From assembly GCA_038277395.1 (NCBI GenBank), contig CM076192.1:197907647-197971646 (forward strand): a stretch of DNA of 64,000 nucleotides, read 5' to 3'. The DNA is from Dryocosmus kuriphilus (Eukaryota; Arthropoda; Insecta; Hymenoptera; Cynipidae). Shown in pieces: positions 1 through 11,770 of the stretch; the stretch's first letter is position 1, and the number at the start of each line of letters is the position of its first letter. The notes beneath the pieces were generated by a model. It saw nothing but the letters and a program-made list of their open reading frames with translations. It did not search any database and had not been told where the DNA came from. The position numbers were made by a program, and so were the translations under genes.

Positions 1-1460
1 GGGTAAAACCGGATTTTTAGTCAGGTTTTGCGTCATACTGGCTTAATCTCTATATACATTCAAATACCTATCCTTTTAATAGCCAGGCTTTCGAGAATCC
101 CTTCTATTTTGGGGTGATCAATTGACACCCTTGTGGAGAGGACTTTGCAGGTAAAAGTCTTATTGTTTATTGTTACATCTACCGTCCGTATGGATTCAAT
201 TACGAGTTGCACTAGAACATGAGTACGTGCTGAGTATCTGGCGAAATCTGTTCGCAATTCGCTCTCAGGGAAGAACGTTAAAACGTTTCCCTATGCAGAA
301 TCATCCGAACACCTCCTCTTCGAATTACCTTAGAGTACAAGGTTATTCTTGTGGGTTCCTGAAAAGATGGGAGATCCACGCAAAACGGGGCCATTGTGAA
401 ACGTCATTAAGCTACCAGTTTACTTGGAAATAATGGGTCAATCTTCAAACCTGCTAACCCAAAATGTTGTAGAAGATACTAAAGATAGCTGAATTCACTT
501 TAAGGGACTCACCACCCCGGAATTATAAGTAATTATTATTTAGTGAGGGTAATTGTTTTCAATGATGCTAGACATTTTATCTCGAACGACCTTTAGTTTG
601 CAAACTCGAAGTCTGATTCACCGTACTGGGTCGCAATAAGCATTCAGTACACGTATTAATATTTTACAGAAAATTCAACTTAGACCCTACCTTACATATA
701 TATATATATATATATAGATTCAAAATTCGCATAGACATAAAATTCTTATAGATACAACAACCGCATCAAGCTCTTGGTTTCGTTAAGCATTCAAGAACTC
801 ACTCAACAAGTCGGTGTATCCACTAAATAAATTTTAAATAAATTACCTCTCTATATCTCTCTTTCTCTTTCGATTCCCGTGCTGGAAAACAGAAGACAGA
901 AAACAGGGTGCCCTAATACCGTGCCATTGTTTCATACATGCCTCGAAAATTTCAGCTTATAATTCGTAAATACGAGGCTCGGGTTCATAAGAATTTGTTA
1001 CGCAATCTGAGTCACTATCACAAGATATCGTGATGAGATCGATCTTGCTCTGAGGTTGAGTCTGACCGCGAACTTCATTGCTTATCGTGGGGCTGTTAAT
1101 TCTTTCAACCCTTTGTTGGGCCTTGTCAAGAAGAGTGTTAAACGAACAATGAAGCTCTTCGGGCGACTCAATTTCAGTGAATGTGTCTTACCTTTTTAAT
1201 TGGGGTGGATTCACAAATCCGATATTAATCCGTACTTTTATTGTCTCTCCCTAGGTTTGCACTACTGTTTATACCTCGTGTACAATAATTTTATTCTTAA
1301 GGAAGTTTTATACCGTCGCGTCACGTTTGGCTTTAAGCTGTCGTGATCGTTTTTGTTTCCTCCCCTAGGCTTCACTTTTCGTTTGTGAATCACCTCAGAC
1401 ATGATTGTAATTTAAGGGGGTAACGTTTCAGTCACCAATGAGGTCAATATGTCAAATTAT
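1..1460. other. No gene recognised
   Basis: I see no conserved coding motif on either strand here. The open frames are short (the longest, 170-433 on plus, is 87 codons) and have no recognisable domain. The only distinct structure is a (TA)n run at about 695-715 and a short pyrimidine-rich tract near 848-870. It is probably intergenic or intronic AT-rich DNA. Confidence 0.5.
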
Positions 1461-1493
1461 TTATCAACTTCCTACCTTCTAAAGTAATTATGT

Positions 1494-2700
1494 GAGAACC
1501 GATCACACTCTGGCCGAGGAGGCTTACAGAGAGATCCTTTGGAGAGTGTTCAACTGGCCGCGAAGGCTTGTTCAATCGCTCTGAAATTTCTTCTCGTTAT
1601 TTCAATGTTTTCTTCCTACAATTACAGAGCTATTAAAATTCTATTTATTAAATAGATAAAGCTCAAAATAGATCTGATAATTGTTACGGAATTTCAATTA
1701 CGAAAAACCACCACAAAAATCACTACAAAAATTCATTACATCTCTGAGAACTACCTGAGTGAACTAGCCGCAGAGAATATGGTTAAAAGGAAGCCGATCC
1801 ACCGCTGGCCGAGAAGGCTTGCAAATTGACCCCTCGAAAGGGCGTCGGCTGGCCGAGAAGGCTTGCCTAATCCTCTTCCACCTCTAGTCAAACACAAACC
1901 CAGGAATAGTTAAATCAAGTTATTTTTTAGCTTTCTGCTCGATGGAATAATTACATGAGAACCGATCACACGCTGGCCGAGAAGGCTTGCCAAATGATCC
2001 TTGAGAGTGGGTTCAGCTGGACGAGAAGGCTCGCTTAATCTCTCTGCATTTTTATTTAGTTATTTCAATTGGTTTCTTCCTACAATTACAGAGCTATTAG
2101 AATTCTATTTATTATATGGATAAAACTCAAACCAGATCTGTTAATTGTTACGGAATTTCAATTACAAAAATCACTACAATAGTCACAAAAAATGAACACA
2201 AAAATTCATTACATCTCTGAGAACTTCCTGAGTTTTTACTAGCCACAGAGAATATGGTTCAAAGGAAGCCGATTAACCGCTGGCCGAGAAGTCTCGCAAA
2301 TTGACCCTTACAAAGGGTGTCGGCTGGCCGAGAAGGCTTGCCTAATCCTCTTGCACCTCCTTTTAAACACAAACCCAGGAATAATTCAATCAAGTTATTT
2401 TCTAAATATCCGCTTGATGGAATAATTATACGAGAACCGATCACACGCTGGCCGAGAAGGCTTGCAGAATCATCCTTGGGAGAGGGTTCAGCTGGCCGAG
2501 AAGGCTCGCTTAATCTCTCTGCATTTTCATTTAATTATTTCAATTGGTTTCTTCCTACAATTACAGAGCTATTAGAATTCTATTTATTAAAAGAATAAAA
2601 CTCAATACAGATCTGTTCATTGTTAAGGAATTTCAATCACAAAAATCACTATAAGAATCACCAAAAATCACCAGAAAAATCAAAATTGATGAAATATGGT
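1494..2700. repeat. ~470-bp tandem repeat, about 2.5 copies
   Basis: Copies start with GAGAACCGATCACAC at about 1494, 1957 and 2432, giving periods of about 463 and 475 bp. The third copy stops near 2700, just before the tRNA-like end. Each full unit carries about four copies of a shorter motif, GCTGGCCGAGAAGGCTTGC, separated by AT-rich spacer. The spacer includes a conserved stretch running from TTTCTTCCTACAATTACAG to AAATCACTACAA. Open frames crossing it (2317-2598 plus, 2259-2444 minus) simply follow the repeat and are not genes. The motif TGGCCGAGAAGG fits the RNA polymerase III A-box pattern loosely, which together with the tRNA end downstream suggests a tRNA-derived repeat; that is inference. 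Confidence 0.8.
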
Positions 2701-2730
2701 TCTAAAGGAATTTAAGGTAGTCAAGGAGGG

Positions 2731-2760
2731 GTTAAAGTTCGAATCCCACCGGTGCCACCA
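2731..2760 (+). pseudogene. tRNA 3' half with encoded CCA
   Basis: The segment has exact tRNA 3'-end geometry: T loop TTCGAAT (2738-2744), 3' strand of the T stem CCCAC (2745-2749), acceptor 3' strand CGGTGCC (2750-2756), discriminator A (2757) and CCA (2758-2760). The 5' strand of the T stem does not pair, and I find no D or anticodon arm in the 60 bases upstream, so it is not a functional tRNA gene. Eukaryotic nuclear tRNA genes normally lack an encoded CCA. This piece therefore more likely comes from a reverse-transcribed mature tRNA, a tRNA-derived SINE or a prokaryotic/organellar source. On the minus strand the same bases would read like a retrotransposon primer-binding site starting TGG, but the base before it does not fit the usual CA end of an LTR. 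Confidence 0.6.
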
Positions 2761-4300
2761 TTCTCTCTGTTACAAACCAACTTGTTTTTGGAAATTGTGC
2801 CGGATTGGCCGAAGGAATCAAAGACCAAAATAACTTGTGTTAGTTTGTTTACTTTACATTTTAAGTGTGACCTGAACTTTCTCCTAGGAAGTTCGTCGCT
2901 CGCTACTTCAATTGAAATGGGACTAGGGTTGTTTAAGAAACACATGTAAAATCATAATTGTGTTTTGATGAATTTATTTACGCCGGATGATACCGATCAC
3001 ACCGTTGTGGATTCGCTAATCGGGATAATGAGCGCAAAAGTCACTTGATCATCTAGTCCTTAAAATTCGTGATAGTGTCACTGAATTTCATCCCCGAACT
3101 GGTCTGGTTGCACAGCTTAACTTTGTTCCGCGATTCCGTTTTCCAATTAACGTGCCAAAACCCTTTTTAATCTTACTCGTTTTCGGCTCGTAACCTTCGA
3201 GGCAACTATCGCGACGAGAATGTGAAAGGAAAAGCGGACGGAGCGAATGTGACATTCACATGCCCCCTTTCCTTAACGAACCTTCTTGATCGTTTAAGAA
3301 GACGCGGTCGAATGCTATCGAGACAAGGAATTGACTTGCCTTTTCGTCTATGGTATGTATAAATTTAGGGAGGGTTTTTGGTGATTTTGCAACCGCGAGT
3401 GTGGTGCCTCCGTCCCTGCAGGATATAAAACGCGTGACCACTAACTGCTGACCTTTGACAATAATTGCAACTAAGAAATTTGGAAGGTGCACGTGCATTG
3501 TTGCCATGCAGGTAATTTCAAGTACTTGCTTATTATGCGCGATCAAAGTCCAATATCTAATAAATAGGGTATATCTTCAAATTTAACGGTCTATTATTTT
3601 GTTTTTTTATTTGCTCTTAGGAGAATATCTAAAACGCGTAAATTCATTATCCATAAATTGTCCCTTTACATATTGAGCGTTATTTTTAATCAATCAATAA
3701 CTTAAATTCATAAGTCCTTAATATATCCTTTTATGGGTGATGGTTATAGATTAATTGAAATCCTCTAATTTTCTGTTGTCAATATGGTTTCGAATTAACC
3801 AATTTCCGAATTGGTCTATATTGATTTTGTTCTATTATCCAATACTGTTATTAAGAGTTTTCACTGACGATTCGTTTATTCAGTAATTTTTTGAAATTCG
3901 GAAATTAGATAGTAGAGGGAAAGCTGAGAAAATTATCTATATGGCTTTTTAGTTTCTAATAAAAATTGGCTTAGTTAATTAATTTTTAGTGGTCGCATGG
4001 ATCGAAACGAATACCCGGGGAGCTTAATAAAAAGGAGGTTCGCGCTCGACGTGCTTCTCTCCTTGTTCTTTTCCCGGCGTGTGGACGGCGTCGACAATAG
4101 CCATTGTTCTCGTACGCTCTGCTGCACCTTTGACTCCTCTCTCTTTCTCTCTCACTGGGCACTTAATCCAGTGGTCGTGTATATGCTGTACGCTAAGACG
4201 GCGAGCCAATATTGGAGGGCCACAAGATGGGCTTTTATAATACGTATGGGCACCGCGGATGCTGCACCTGGTGTAGGTCGATCTCATCATCAGCGGTGTC
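2761..4300. other. No gene recognised
   Basis: The base composition is more balanced than in the neighbours, and several frames stay open for 75-100 codons (minus 3256-3546, plus 3997-4308, and minus 4024-4290 overlapping the last). None shows a recognisable domain, and the overlapping frames on opposite strands suggest chance openness. No splice-bounded exon was identified. The plus frame 3997-4308 runs up to the start of the repeat module that follows. Confidence 0.4.
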
Positions 4301-4304
4301 TACA

Positions 4305-4980
4305 GTAACATAGTTACATTAAAGAGCACGTTGCATCGAGACTGACCTCAACCTAGAAACAGAACCAGAAAGAACATTTCAAGATCATGTCGAGTCCAAA
4401 AGGAAAAAAACTTTGGAGCTCTTTTTGAGAAAAATTATAATTTTTATTTTAGCGAATAGCAAATAATTTCTAACAAAATAGGATGAAACTTGAATTCTAT
4501 TGGCTTAAACAATTCCGCTTGATATCCAAGAGGGAAACCTAAGATGATAATATTTTAGAACAAACGAAACTCTTAAAAATTTCTATAAGATGATGAGAAA
4601 CGTGTAAACAAATTTTTTTTGAATATTTCCTTTATCCAGTCCATCCAATGTCCCAGATAACGCAGTCATGGCACAAAGTTAGAGCTTGAAATGAGTCATT
4701 TCACAAAAAATAAAATATTTTGTTTCAAAAACATTAGTCGCATAAATTCAGCTTCTGATGTCCATAACACCCAAACTTTGGATAAGCATCCGAAAACGCG
4801 ATACGTCAAATTGTTTCGAAACGTGATGTAGAAAAATTCAATATTCGAAAAATGCAATTAAAAAAATAAGAAAATTTCATGCTTATTGAGCTTATTTAAG
4901 TAAATACACAAAATTGACAAAACATCCTCAAATACAAATTGTAGATTTTCGAAAAATACACATTTCTTGTTTAGAACAGT
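4305..4980. repeat. Conserved module of the composite repeat, copy 1
   Basis: This block begins around a ...GACTGACCTCAACCTAGAA... stretch and includes a long segment starting near AACGAATAGCAAATAATTTC. Recognisable copies lie at 31,100-31,262 plus 35,503-36,040 (split by a LINE), at 38,690-39,420 and at 53,385-54,110. In every case it is followed directly by the ~76-bp minisatellite. It has no long open frame. The fixed order module-minisatellite indicates that they move or amplify together as one element. Confidence 0.75.
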
Positions 4981-4984
4981 TTTG

Positions 4985-5745
4985 TTCTACAGAGAGTGCC
5001 TCTCCCCGCAAAACAGTTGAAAGGCGTAGGGGCCTGACTGTATGTATTTCTACGCCAAGTCACAGGGATGCCTTCTCGATCACGGCAAAGAACTGGAAAG
5101 GTTGAAGGGTGTGACTGAATGTATTTTTTTGTCATGTCACAGGGTTGCCTATCCGAAAGACACTGGAAAGTGTTAAGGCTCTGACTGAAATTATTTACGT
5201 GCCTAGTTACAGAGGTGCATTCCCGTCCCCCGAAAAATACTTTAAAGGGGTAGGGGTATGAATGAAATTGTTTCTGTGCCCAGTCACATTGGCTTCTTTC
5301 CGATCCGCTGCAAAATATTGGGAAAGGGTAGAGTTGTGACTTAATACGTCTTTGTTACAAGCCACAGGGTTACCTACTCGCCTCTGGAAAAAACTGGAAA
5401 GGGATAGTTGTATAACTGAAGGTACTTTTGTGACCACTATGTGGGTACCCCCCCAAATCATTGGAAAGTGGTAGGGATGTGACTAGAAGTATTTCTGAGG
5501 CCAGTCCTGGGATTCCCACAGCATAGCATTTTAATTGTTAGGGCTGTGACCGAAAATATTTTTGTATCACGTCACAGCACTGCCTTTTAGCCGCCGCAAA
5601 ACCTCGGAAAGGTGTAGGGGTATGACTGAAAGTAATTTTGTGACCAATCGCATCCTCTCCCCGAAAAACACAGGAAAAGTTGTAGGGGTGCAGCTGAATG
5701 TGTTTCTGTGACCAGGCGCTAGGGCGCACTTCCACCTCACATTCA
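4985..5745. repeat. ~76-bp minisatellite array, copy 1
   Basis: About ten degenerate monomers are present. A typical monomer reads: a pair such as ACTGGAAAGGG, then TAGGGGTGTGACTG, then AAAGTATTTTTGTG, then CCAGTCACAGGGGTGCCTTCC. Each monomer holds an imperfect inverted pair (GTGACTG and CAGTCAC about 20 bases apart) that could form a small stem-loop. Related arrays occur at about 36,050-37,110, 39,425-40,180, 51,153-51,800 and 54,120-54,875. Open frames of 60-100 codons that cross these arrays are by-products of the period. Confidence 0.85.
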
Positions 5746-5829
5746 CTAATACATATTGAACGTCCATTTTCTCGAAAGTTTATGGTCGTAGAGCAAAAAT
5801 GTGCTGAACGTAAAATATTTACTTTTCGA

Positions 5830-8190
5830 AGAGTTACAATTTTGGTTTAAATCTCTTACACCCATTAAGAATTCCTTAATCCTTTAAATTATATTAAACT
5901 ACCTTAAAAACTTTAAAATACCTTAAAACCCACAGAAATCCTTCTAAGTACCTAATATAGCCTACCGTAAAATTATTAAAACCATGGATCCACTCAAACC
6001 CTTTCAATCCCTTAAACCCCTTGAATCCCATAAAAGAAATTAATCCCTTAAAATCCTGTCAATCGTTTCATTTTGCTAACTCTCTTAAATCACTCAATTT
6101 TCTTCAAAATCTCTTTAAATCCCTTGAAACCTTACAATTTCTTTAAAATCCTTAACATACTAAAACTATTGAAATCCGTTTAACACTTTAAACTCCATAC
6201 ATCACTTAAAATACATCAATCCCTAAATATCCTTTAATATACATAAAATTCACTAAATTCTTTAAGCCCCATAGAATTACTTAAATTTCTTGAACACTTT
6301 GAATCTACTAAATCACGTGAAAATATATAACCCTTAAAACCTAAAAGAACACTAAATGCCATACAACTACGAGAGAACTTAAAAACCTTAAATTGTAAAA
6401 ATCACGTAAAATATCGGAAAATCCACCAATATGCTTAAAATACCTAAAATAATTCAAATCCTTTAAATTCCTTAAGATATTGAAAGCCATATCTCATAAA
6501 TTGTGTAAAATTCCTTTAAGCCCTTTAAATTATTTAAAAATCCTTCAAATATCTTCAAAGCTCTTAAAATCCTTCAAGATACCTTGAAATTTCTTCTAAC
6601 ATCTAAAAGCCCTTAAAATCACTTATTATCTTCGAAATCCCTAAATATCATTGAATCCATTAAACTCTTAAAAACCCTTAATTCTCCTCAAAGTTGCTGA
6701 GTCTGTAAATTTTCATTCAATTTTTTAAGCTACTGCCTTGAATATGATACAATATAGAATCCCTTAAAATCGCTTAAAACCCTTAAAACCACTAAAGTCT
6801 CGTAAAAAAAAAACCTTAAAATTTCTTAAATCTATTAAACAACGAAAATTCCTTAATTCACAAAAACTTTTTGAGTCTGTGAATTCTGATTTAATTTTCG
6901 AAGCTACTGGTTTAAAATTGATGCATTCTTGAATCACTAAAAATACCTCACAGTACCTTAAAATCCATAAATTATTAAAATCCCTTAAAAATGTTCAAAC
7001 AAGTAAAATTCCTTCAAACATTAAAACACTTAAATATGTTTAACTCCCTTAAACCCATTAAATTCCTTAAAACACTGAATACACAAAAAAACTTTAGAAC
7101 CCCATAAACCTTTTAAAATATTAAAATACCCTCAATGGTCCAAAATACTTTAAAGCTCTAAAATTCTCTGAAACTTCCAAGAATTCTTCTAAACACCTTA
7201 CATCCCTTAAATTCATAAAATCCTAAAACAGTTCAAATTCCTTCAATCACTTAAACGTCAAAAATCGCATGAAATAGATTAATCTTTGAAAATCCTTTAA
7301 AACACTAAAATTTCTTCAAAACGTCTTAAAACCCATTAAACTCTTTAAGTCTCTTTAAATTTCACAAGACGCTTGAAATTCCGTAAACTTACGTTACTAC
7401 CTTATTTTCTTTAAATCCCTTCAAGTCAATTTATCCTTTAAGACCTTCAAACCCATATAATCCCAAAAAGTCCCTAAATGGCTTAAGATTCTAAACCCTT
7501 TAAGCACATTAAACCATTAAAGTCCCTTAAATTCTTATAGGTTATTTAAAACACTTAAAATCCATTAATTCCCTTACATCCTTTCAAAGCCAATACAATC
7601 ACTTTGAATTTCTTAAAACCCATAAAAACCCCTAATACTCTTAAAATCCTTTGAAGACCGTTAAACCTCATTGAAATTTATGAAAATCCTTAAAATCTCT
7701 TAAATCCGTTTGAAATTCCATGGGCATAAATAAAATCCCTTAAAACCCTTAAAAGCCCTTAAACTCTCTTAAAATATATTACATTTTTGAAGTCCCTTAA
7801 AATGCTCGAAACCCTTTAAATCCCTTCAAAACTTTAAAATCGATTAAGATTGCTTAAATTCCTTAAAAGCTCTTAATTACTTAAAATGTTAAATCTCCAA
7901 AAATCGTTAAAATCCTTAAAATTCCTTAAAACTTCTTAAACTCCTTACATTATTTAAAATCTCTTATTCACTTCAAAAAGTTAATGCACCTAAAATCCTG
8001 GAAACCTTTAAATCCTTTGAAGCACTTAAAACACTTAAACCTCTTTAAAACACTTTAGACCCTTGAAATATCTAAAACGCTTCAAACTCTTAAAACGATT
8101 TTAAACCCCTAAACACCTTATATCCCTTAAAATCTCCTAAAGTCCCTCAAATCCCGTAAGAATCCTTAAAGCTCTTATACACCTTAGAAT
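5830..8190. repeat. Degenerate CTTAAAATCC-type short tandem repeat, copy 1
   Basis: For about 2.36 kb the plus strand is dominated by diverged versions of a ~10-base word such as CCTTAAAATC or CCCTTAAAAC, with G scarce. There is no long open frame. Two short non-repeat islands interrupt it (around 6,700-6,750 and 6,870-6,930, with GAGTCTGTAAATTTTCATT-like text). The same islands recur in the copies at 40,480-42,640 and 55,180-57,340, which shows that the block is copied as a unit. It is not the insect telomere repeat TTAGG. Confidence 0.85.
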
Positions 8191-9128
8191 CCTTTATTGT
8201 TTTTGGAACATGAAATATTATTTAATTTGAATGCTTCTGCTGCTTTGAGCTTGTTAAAATTTTGAAGTTTCAGATTACGCAATTTAATGTGAAAGCGTTA
8301 AAAATTTAGTAATATTTTTTCAACTTTTTTTCCTGTGCCATATGGAAAACCTTGATGATTATCTTCAAGAATGAACAATTGGAAATGGAAACTTTCAGGT
8401 AAACATTTTTGAGAAAATATGTATGTAATATTTGTTATAAATGATAATTATAATAATCTTTTGCATTTACATTTAAAGTGAGCGAAACACGCGAACGTCA
8501 GAAATATCATATTGATAAAGATGTTCATTTGTTTTAAACGGAAACGTTGATAAAATAACGAAGACTAATTCTTTTTATAAATGACTTGCCAGGATAAATG
8601 GCTGCCATATATTCTGTCTCTTACTGCTCTGATCTGACAAAGATGCTTTATTTATTCTTCAAAAAAATAGTTTGAGGGATGAACAAATTTGTACGCAGAT
8701 CTCAAAATTTACATATATGCTAGATTTATTACACACAACCATTAGAGAATCACAATTATAAAGAATACAATATTCTTTAAAGACTGCATGAATACATTCA
8801 GTAAAAGAATACTTAAAATTATTTTCCTTATTTTTAAATTTTCCTGTTATGTATAAAAATTCAATTATTAAAAGAAGAAGATTTGTTTCAAGTACCTTCC
8901 TCTAATTCTCAATTTCTCGAGACACAGTTGGATTCCGTATGTTTTCATCTAATTAAATTAACGAAATTTATTCGGAGCAACAAAATAAAAATTTAATTTT
9001 TCTTATTTCTAATGTTTTTTAAATGAAATGTAGAAATTTTTAGAAATTCAAAAATGTAGAAACTTCAACACCTTTTTATTATTCTTAAAGGTTAAAGTTA
9101 ACTGTTAATATAATTAATGGGCTTCTAC

Positions 9129-9130
<2 letters not shown>

Positions 9131-9173
<43 letters not shown>
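9131..9173. repeat. (TA)n microsatellite
   Basis: An uninterrupted TA dinucleotide run inside the left half of the inverted repeat. Confidence 0.95.
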
Positions 9174-9175
<2 letters not shown>

Positions 9176-10734
9176 CCAAAGTTTCTAATTGAATAGTTAA
9201 CATAAATTTTATTAAATTATTTAATTTATAATTTTCTAGTGATTTCTAAATTTCTTCTAAAAACCTTTTAGAATAAAAAAAAATTACACATTTTTTTATC
9301 GAATTTATCCAATTAAGGTTTAGTTAACTTCAAGAAACAAAAAAATCAGAAAATGTTTTCAAAAATTTTTGTTTTTGAATTTCTAACAATTTCTACATAA
9401 AAAACATTGTATAAAATTTTCCAAGTTTCTAAATTCCTAAGTTTCTAAAAATCTCTTCTAACAAAGCCTAACACTTCTTGATATTACTAAATATAAAATA
9501 CTAAGCTTTTTTATTTAATTTAATTACATTTTAATTTACCTAATTGTTAGTTTAAGGGAATTTCGCTCGGCCTAACTTTTATTTTTCCCAATTATCACTT
9601 GCATAACTTATTTTTTCCAAGTCATCGTTTGACACAATTTTAATTTATCTGAATTTCTGTTTGTGATAACTCCTACTTTCCCGAATTATCCTGTTTCATC
9701 ATTTTTAGACTTATAAGGAAAAGAAATACATAAAATATTATTTTAAATATTACTGAATAAAAAACTCAACTTTTTTATTTTCAGCGTCTTTTAAATGAGT
9801 CGTAGAAATTTTTAGAAATTTAGAAATTTATAAACCTTAACAATTTAGAACAAAAAAATGTATAATTGTGTATTTATATATAAATATTGTTACATTCTCA
9901 TCTCAATAAGAAGTTATTAGTTTTGTGTGAAAAATGACTTTCGCGGATTTCATGAAATCTCTACGTTTCGTGACCCCCTGAATCCGAAAAAAATATGTTT
10001 TACGACGGTGTTTTATCCATCAAAAACGGTTTGCACAAAACCAAAAAATCCATTTTCAGTCTAAAATATGCGAGATAAAAAAAAACATTACAGAACGAAA
10101 TTGTTCACCGCAAAAGAATCTACAAATTTTGTTTCAACCATTTTTCCATAAAATGCACAGTTTTTTTTTTAATCGAGAAAACGTTGCTAAAATTAATTAT
10201 AATATATATTATAATTATTCCTTATTTTATATTTATTATATTATAATTATAATAATATATATATATATAATATATATTAATTATAATATATATATTAATT
10301 ATAATATATATAATATACATTATATATATATTCAAGACACGAAAAAAATGATAATAAATAAAGCTATTCAGCCCAGAAAAGTCTACAAATTTTGTATCAA
10401 CCATTTTTTGATAAAATATACGTTTCTTGTTTTAATCGAGAAAATGTTATTCAAAATCGAAAATTCAAACCCTCCAGACTATGGAAGATAAGAGAAAAAT
10501 GATAATAAAGGAAGTTGTTAACCTCAAAAAGATATACAAATACAAACAAATACAGTTTTCAGCAAAACTAAGCGAGACATGAGAAAATATTAACAAGCAG
10601 AATTGTTCACCTTGGAAAGAGCTACAAGATTTATTCATAAGACTCATCGTTTTACTTTTAAGGATCGAAATCCTGCATTGTGAAGATTTGGAGTATCACA
10701 AAAAAATTTACCAATCTACAATGTGTTAAAAAAA

Positions 10735-10980
10735 AATTTAATTCTCGAGCCCGAAGCGCGAGTCTCATGCTGAGAATTTATTCCTGAAGGTCGATAGGAG
10801 CTTGATTAAAATAATTTCTATTGTAATTTTTTATAAAAACTTGAAATTTAATAATATCGTTGAAAGTAGGTGTTTTGAAATTTTAAGACCTAAGTAACGA
10901 ATACCCAGCACGATGTGCATGGACTAAAAACATCCGAGCGCGAAGCGCGCGAAGAGAACGTGCTCGCGAAGCGGGCATAC
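10735..10980. repeat. GAAGCGCG-rich dispersed repeat, copy 1
   Basis: A locally GC-rich block with repeated words such as GAGCGCGAAGCGCG, GCCCGAAGCGCGAG and CGCGAAGCGGGC, set in AT-rich DNA. A second, diverged copy lies at 12,898-13,140 with the same order of islands and the same spacer (a stretch around GTAGGTGTTTTGAAA). The GCGCGAAGCGCG words are short palindromes with a small loop. No open frame is associated. Confidence 0.75.
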
Positions 10981-11770
10981 CTTTTTATATATATTTTGGA
11001 AGACATTGTTAAGCTTCTAAAAGTTTCCAAAACTCGTTTCAAAGTCTTTAAAAATAAAAAAAGTTGAGTTTTTTTTATTTAGCAATATTTGAAATAATAT
11101 TCTATATACTTCTTTTCTTTTTTTCTTCTTTTATTTTTTAAAAATTTTTGTTTGAAGTTAAAAAAATTTAAATTGAATGAACTCGGTACAAAAATTTATA
11201 ACCTTTCTTTAATTTTAAAAGGCATTTAGAAGAATTTTTAGAAAAATATATAAATTATTCAATTTAATAAAATATACGTAACTTATTACACTAAAAATTT
11301 TATATTATATATACCTATATATATACACATATATAAAATATCGAAGCCCATATATTATATTAATCGTTAATTTTAAACTTTAAGAAAAAAAAGTTGCTGA
11401 AGTTTCTACATTTTTTAATTTCTAAAAATTTATACAATTTGTTCAAAAAGATTTAAAAAGCAAAAGCAATTCAAGCTTTTTATTTAGTTATTCCACACAA
11501 ATTTCTTTAATTTAGTTAGATAAAAAACGTATGGAATTCAACCGTGCCTCAAGAAATTGGGAATTTAAAAGTAGGTGCTTGAGTCAAATTGTTCTCTTTT
11601 ACTAATTGAAGTTTTATACATAACAGAGAAATGAAACGAAAAGGAAAATAATTTCAAGTCTTCTTTTACTGAATGTTTCATGCAATCTTTAGCAAAGAAT
11701 GTTTTCTTTAATAATTGTTATTCTCTAACGGATGAGTGTAATAAATCCCTAATTTTCAGTTTATAGGAAT

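Larger units (their letters stand above)
8690..11770. repeat. Large AT-rich inverted repeat, arms ~0.6-1 kb
   Basis: Text at about 8,710-9,130 is the reverse complement, with divergence, of text at about 11,340-11,760. Both include the ACTGAATGTTTCATGCAATC-like and GGAATTC-CAAGAAATTGAGAATTT-like stretches in opposite orientations. Weaker inverted similarity continues inwards. The centre (about 9,900-10,980) contains (TA)n-like tracts and a motif family with GGTTTTCACAAAA and ATCGAGAAAACGTT. A compact version with no large centre is found at 43,130-44,120. It has no coding capacity and is probably a foldback or MITE-like component of the composite repeat. Confidence 0.65.

Noticed and set aside
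2735..2760. Primer-binding site of an LTR element on the minus strand
   Set aside because: Complementarity continues through the whole T loop and the preceding bases do not end in CA; no LTR pair was seen.
3997..4308. 103-codon plus frame with an 88-codon minus frame over the same bases
   Set aside because: Both strands open, no recognised domain, and the plus frame runs up to the edge of a repeat module.
4985..5745. CRISPR array
   Set aside because: Monomers are degenerate along their whole length, with no constant repeat and unique spacer pattern; eukaryotic context.
5207..5767. Minus frames with H-T-P-T-x-F repeats in the minisatellite
   Set aside because: The ~76-bp period creates them; equivalent frames appear in every array with different stops.
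5830..8190. Telomere-like repeat
   Set aside because: The word is CTTAAAATCC-like and highly variable, not TTAGG or a known variant, and it is interstitial.
10129..10491. 120-codon plus frame
   Set aside because: It crosses AT-rich simple sequence and a dispersed motif family; Ile/Tyr/Asn-rich throughout.
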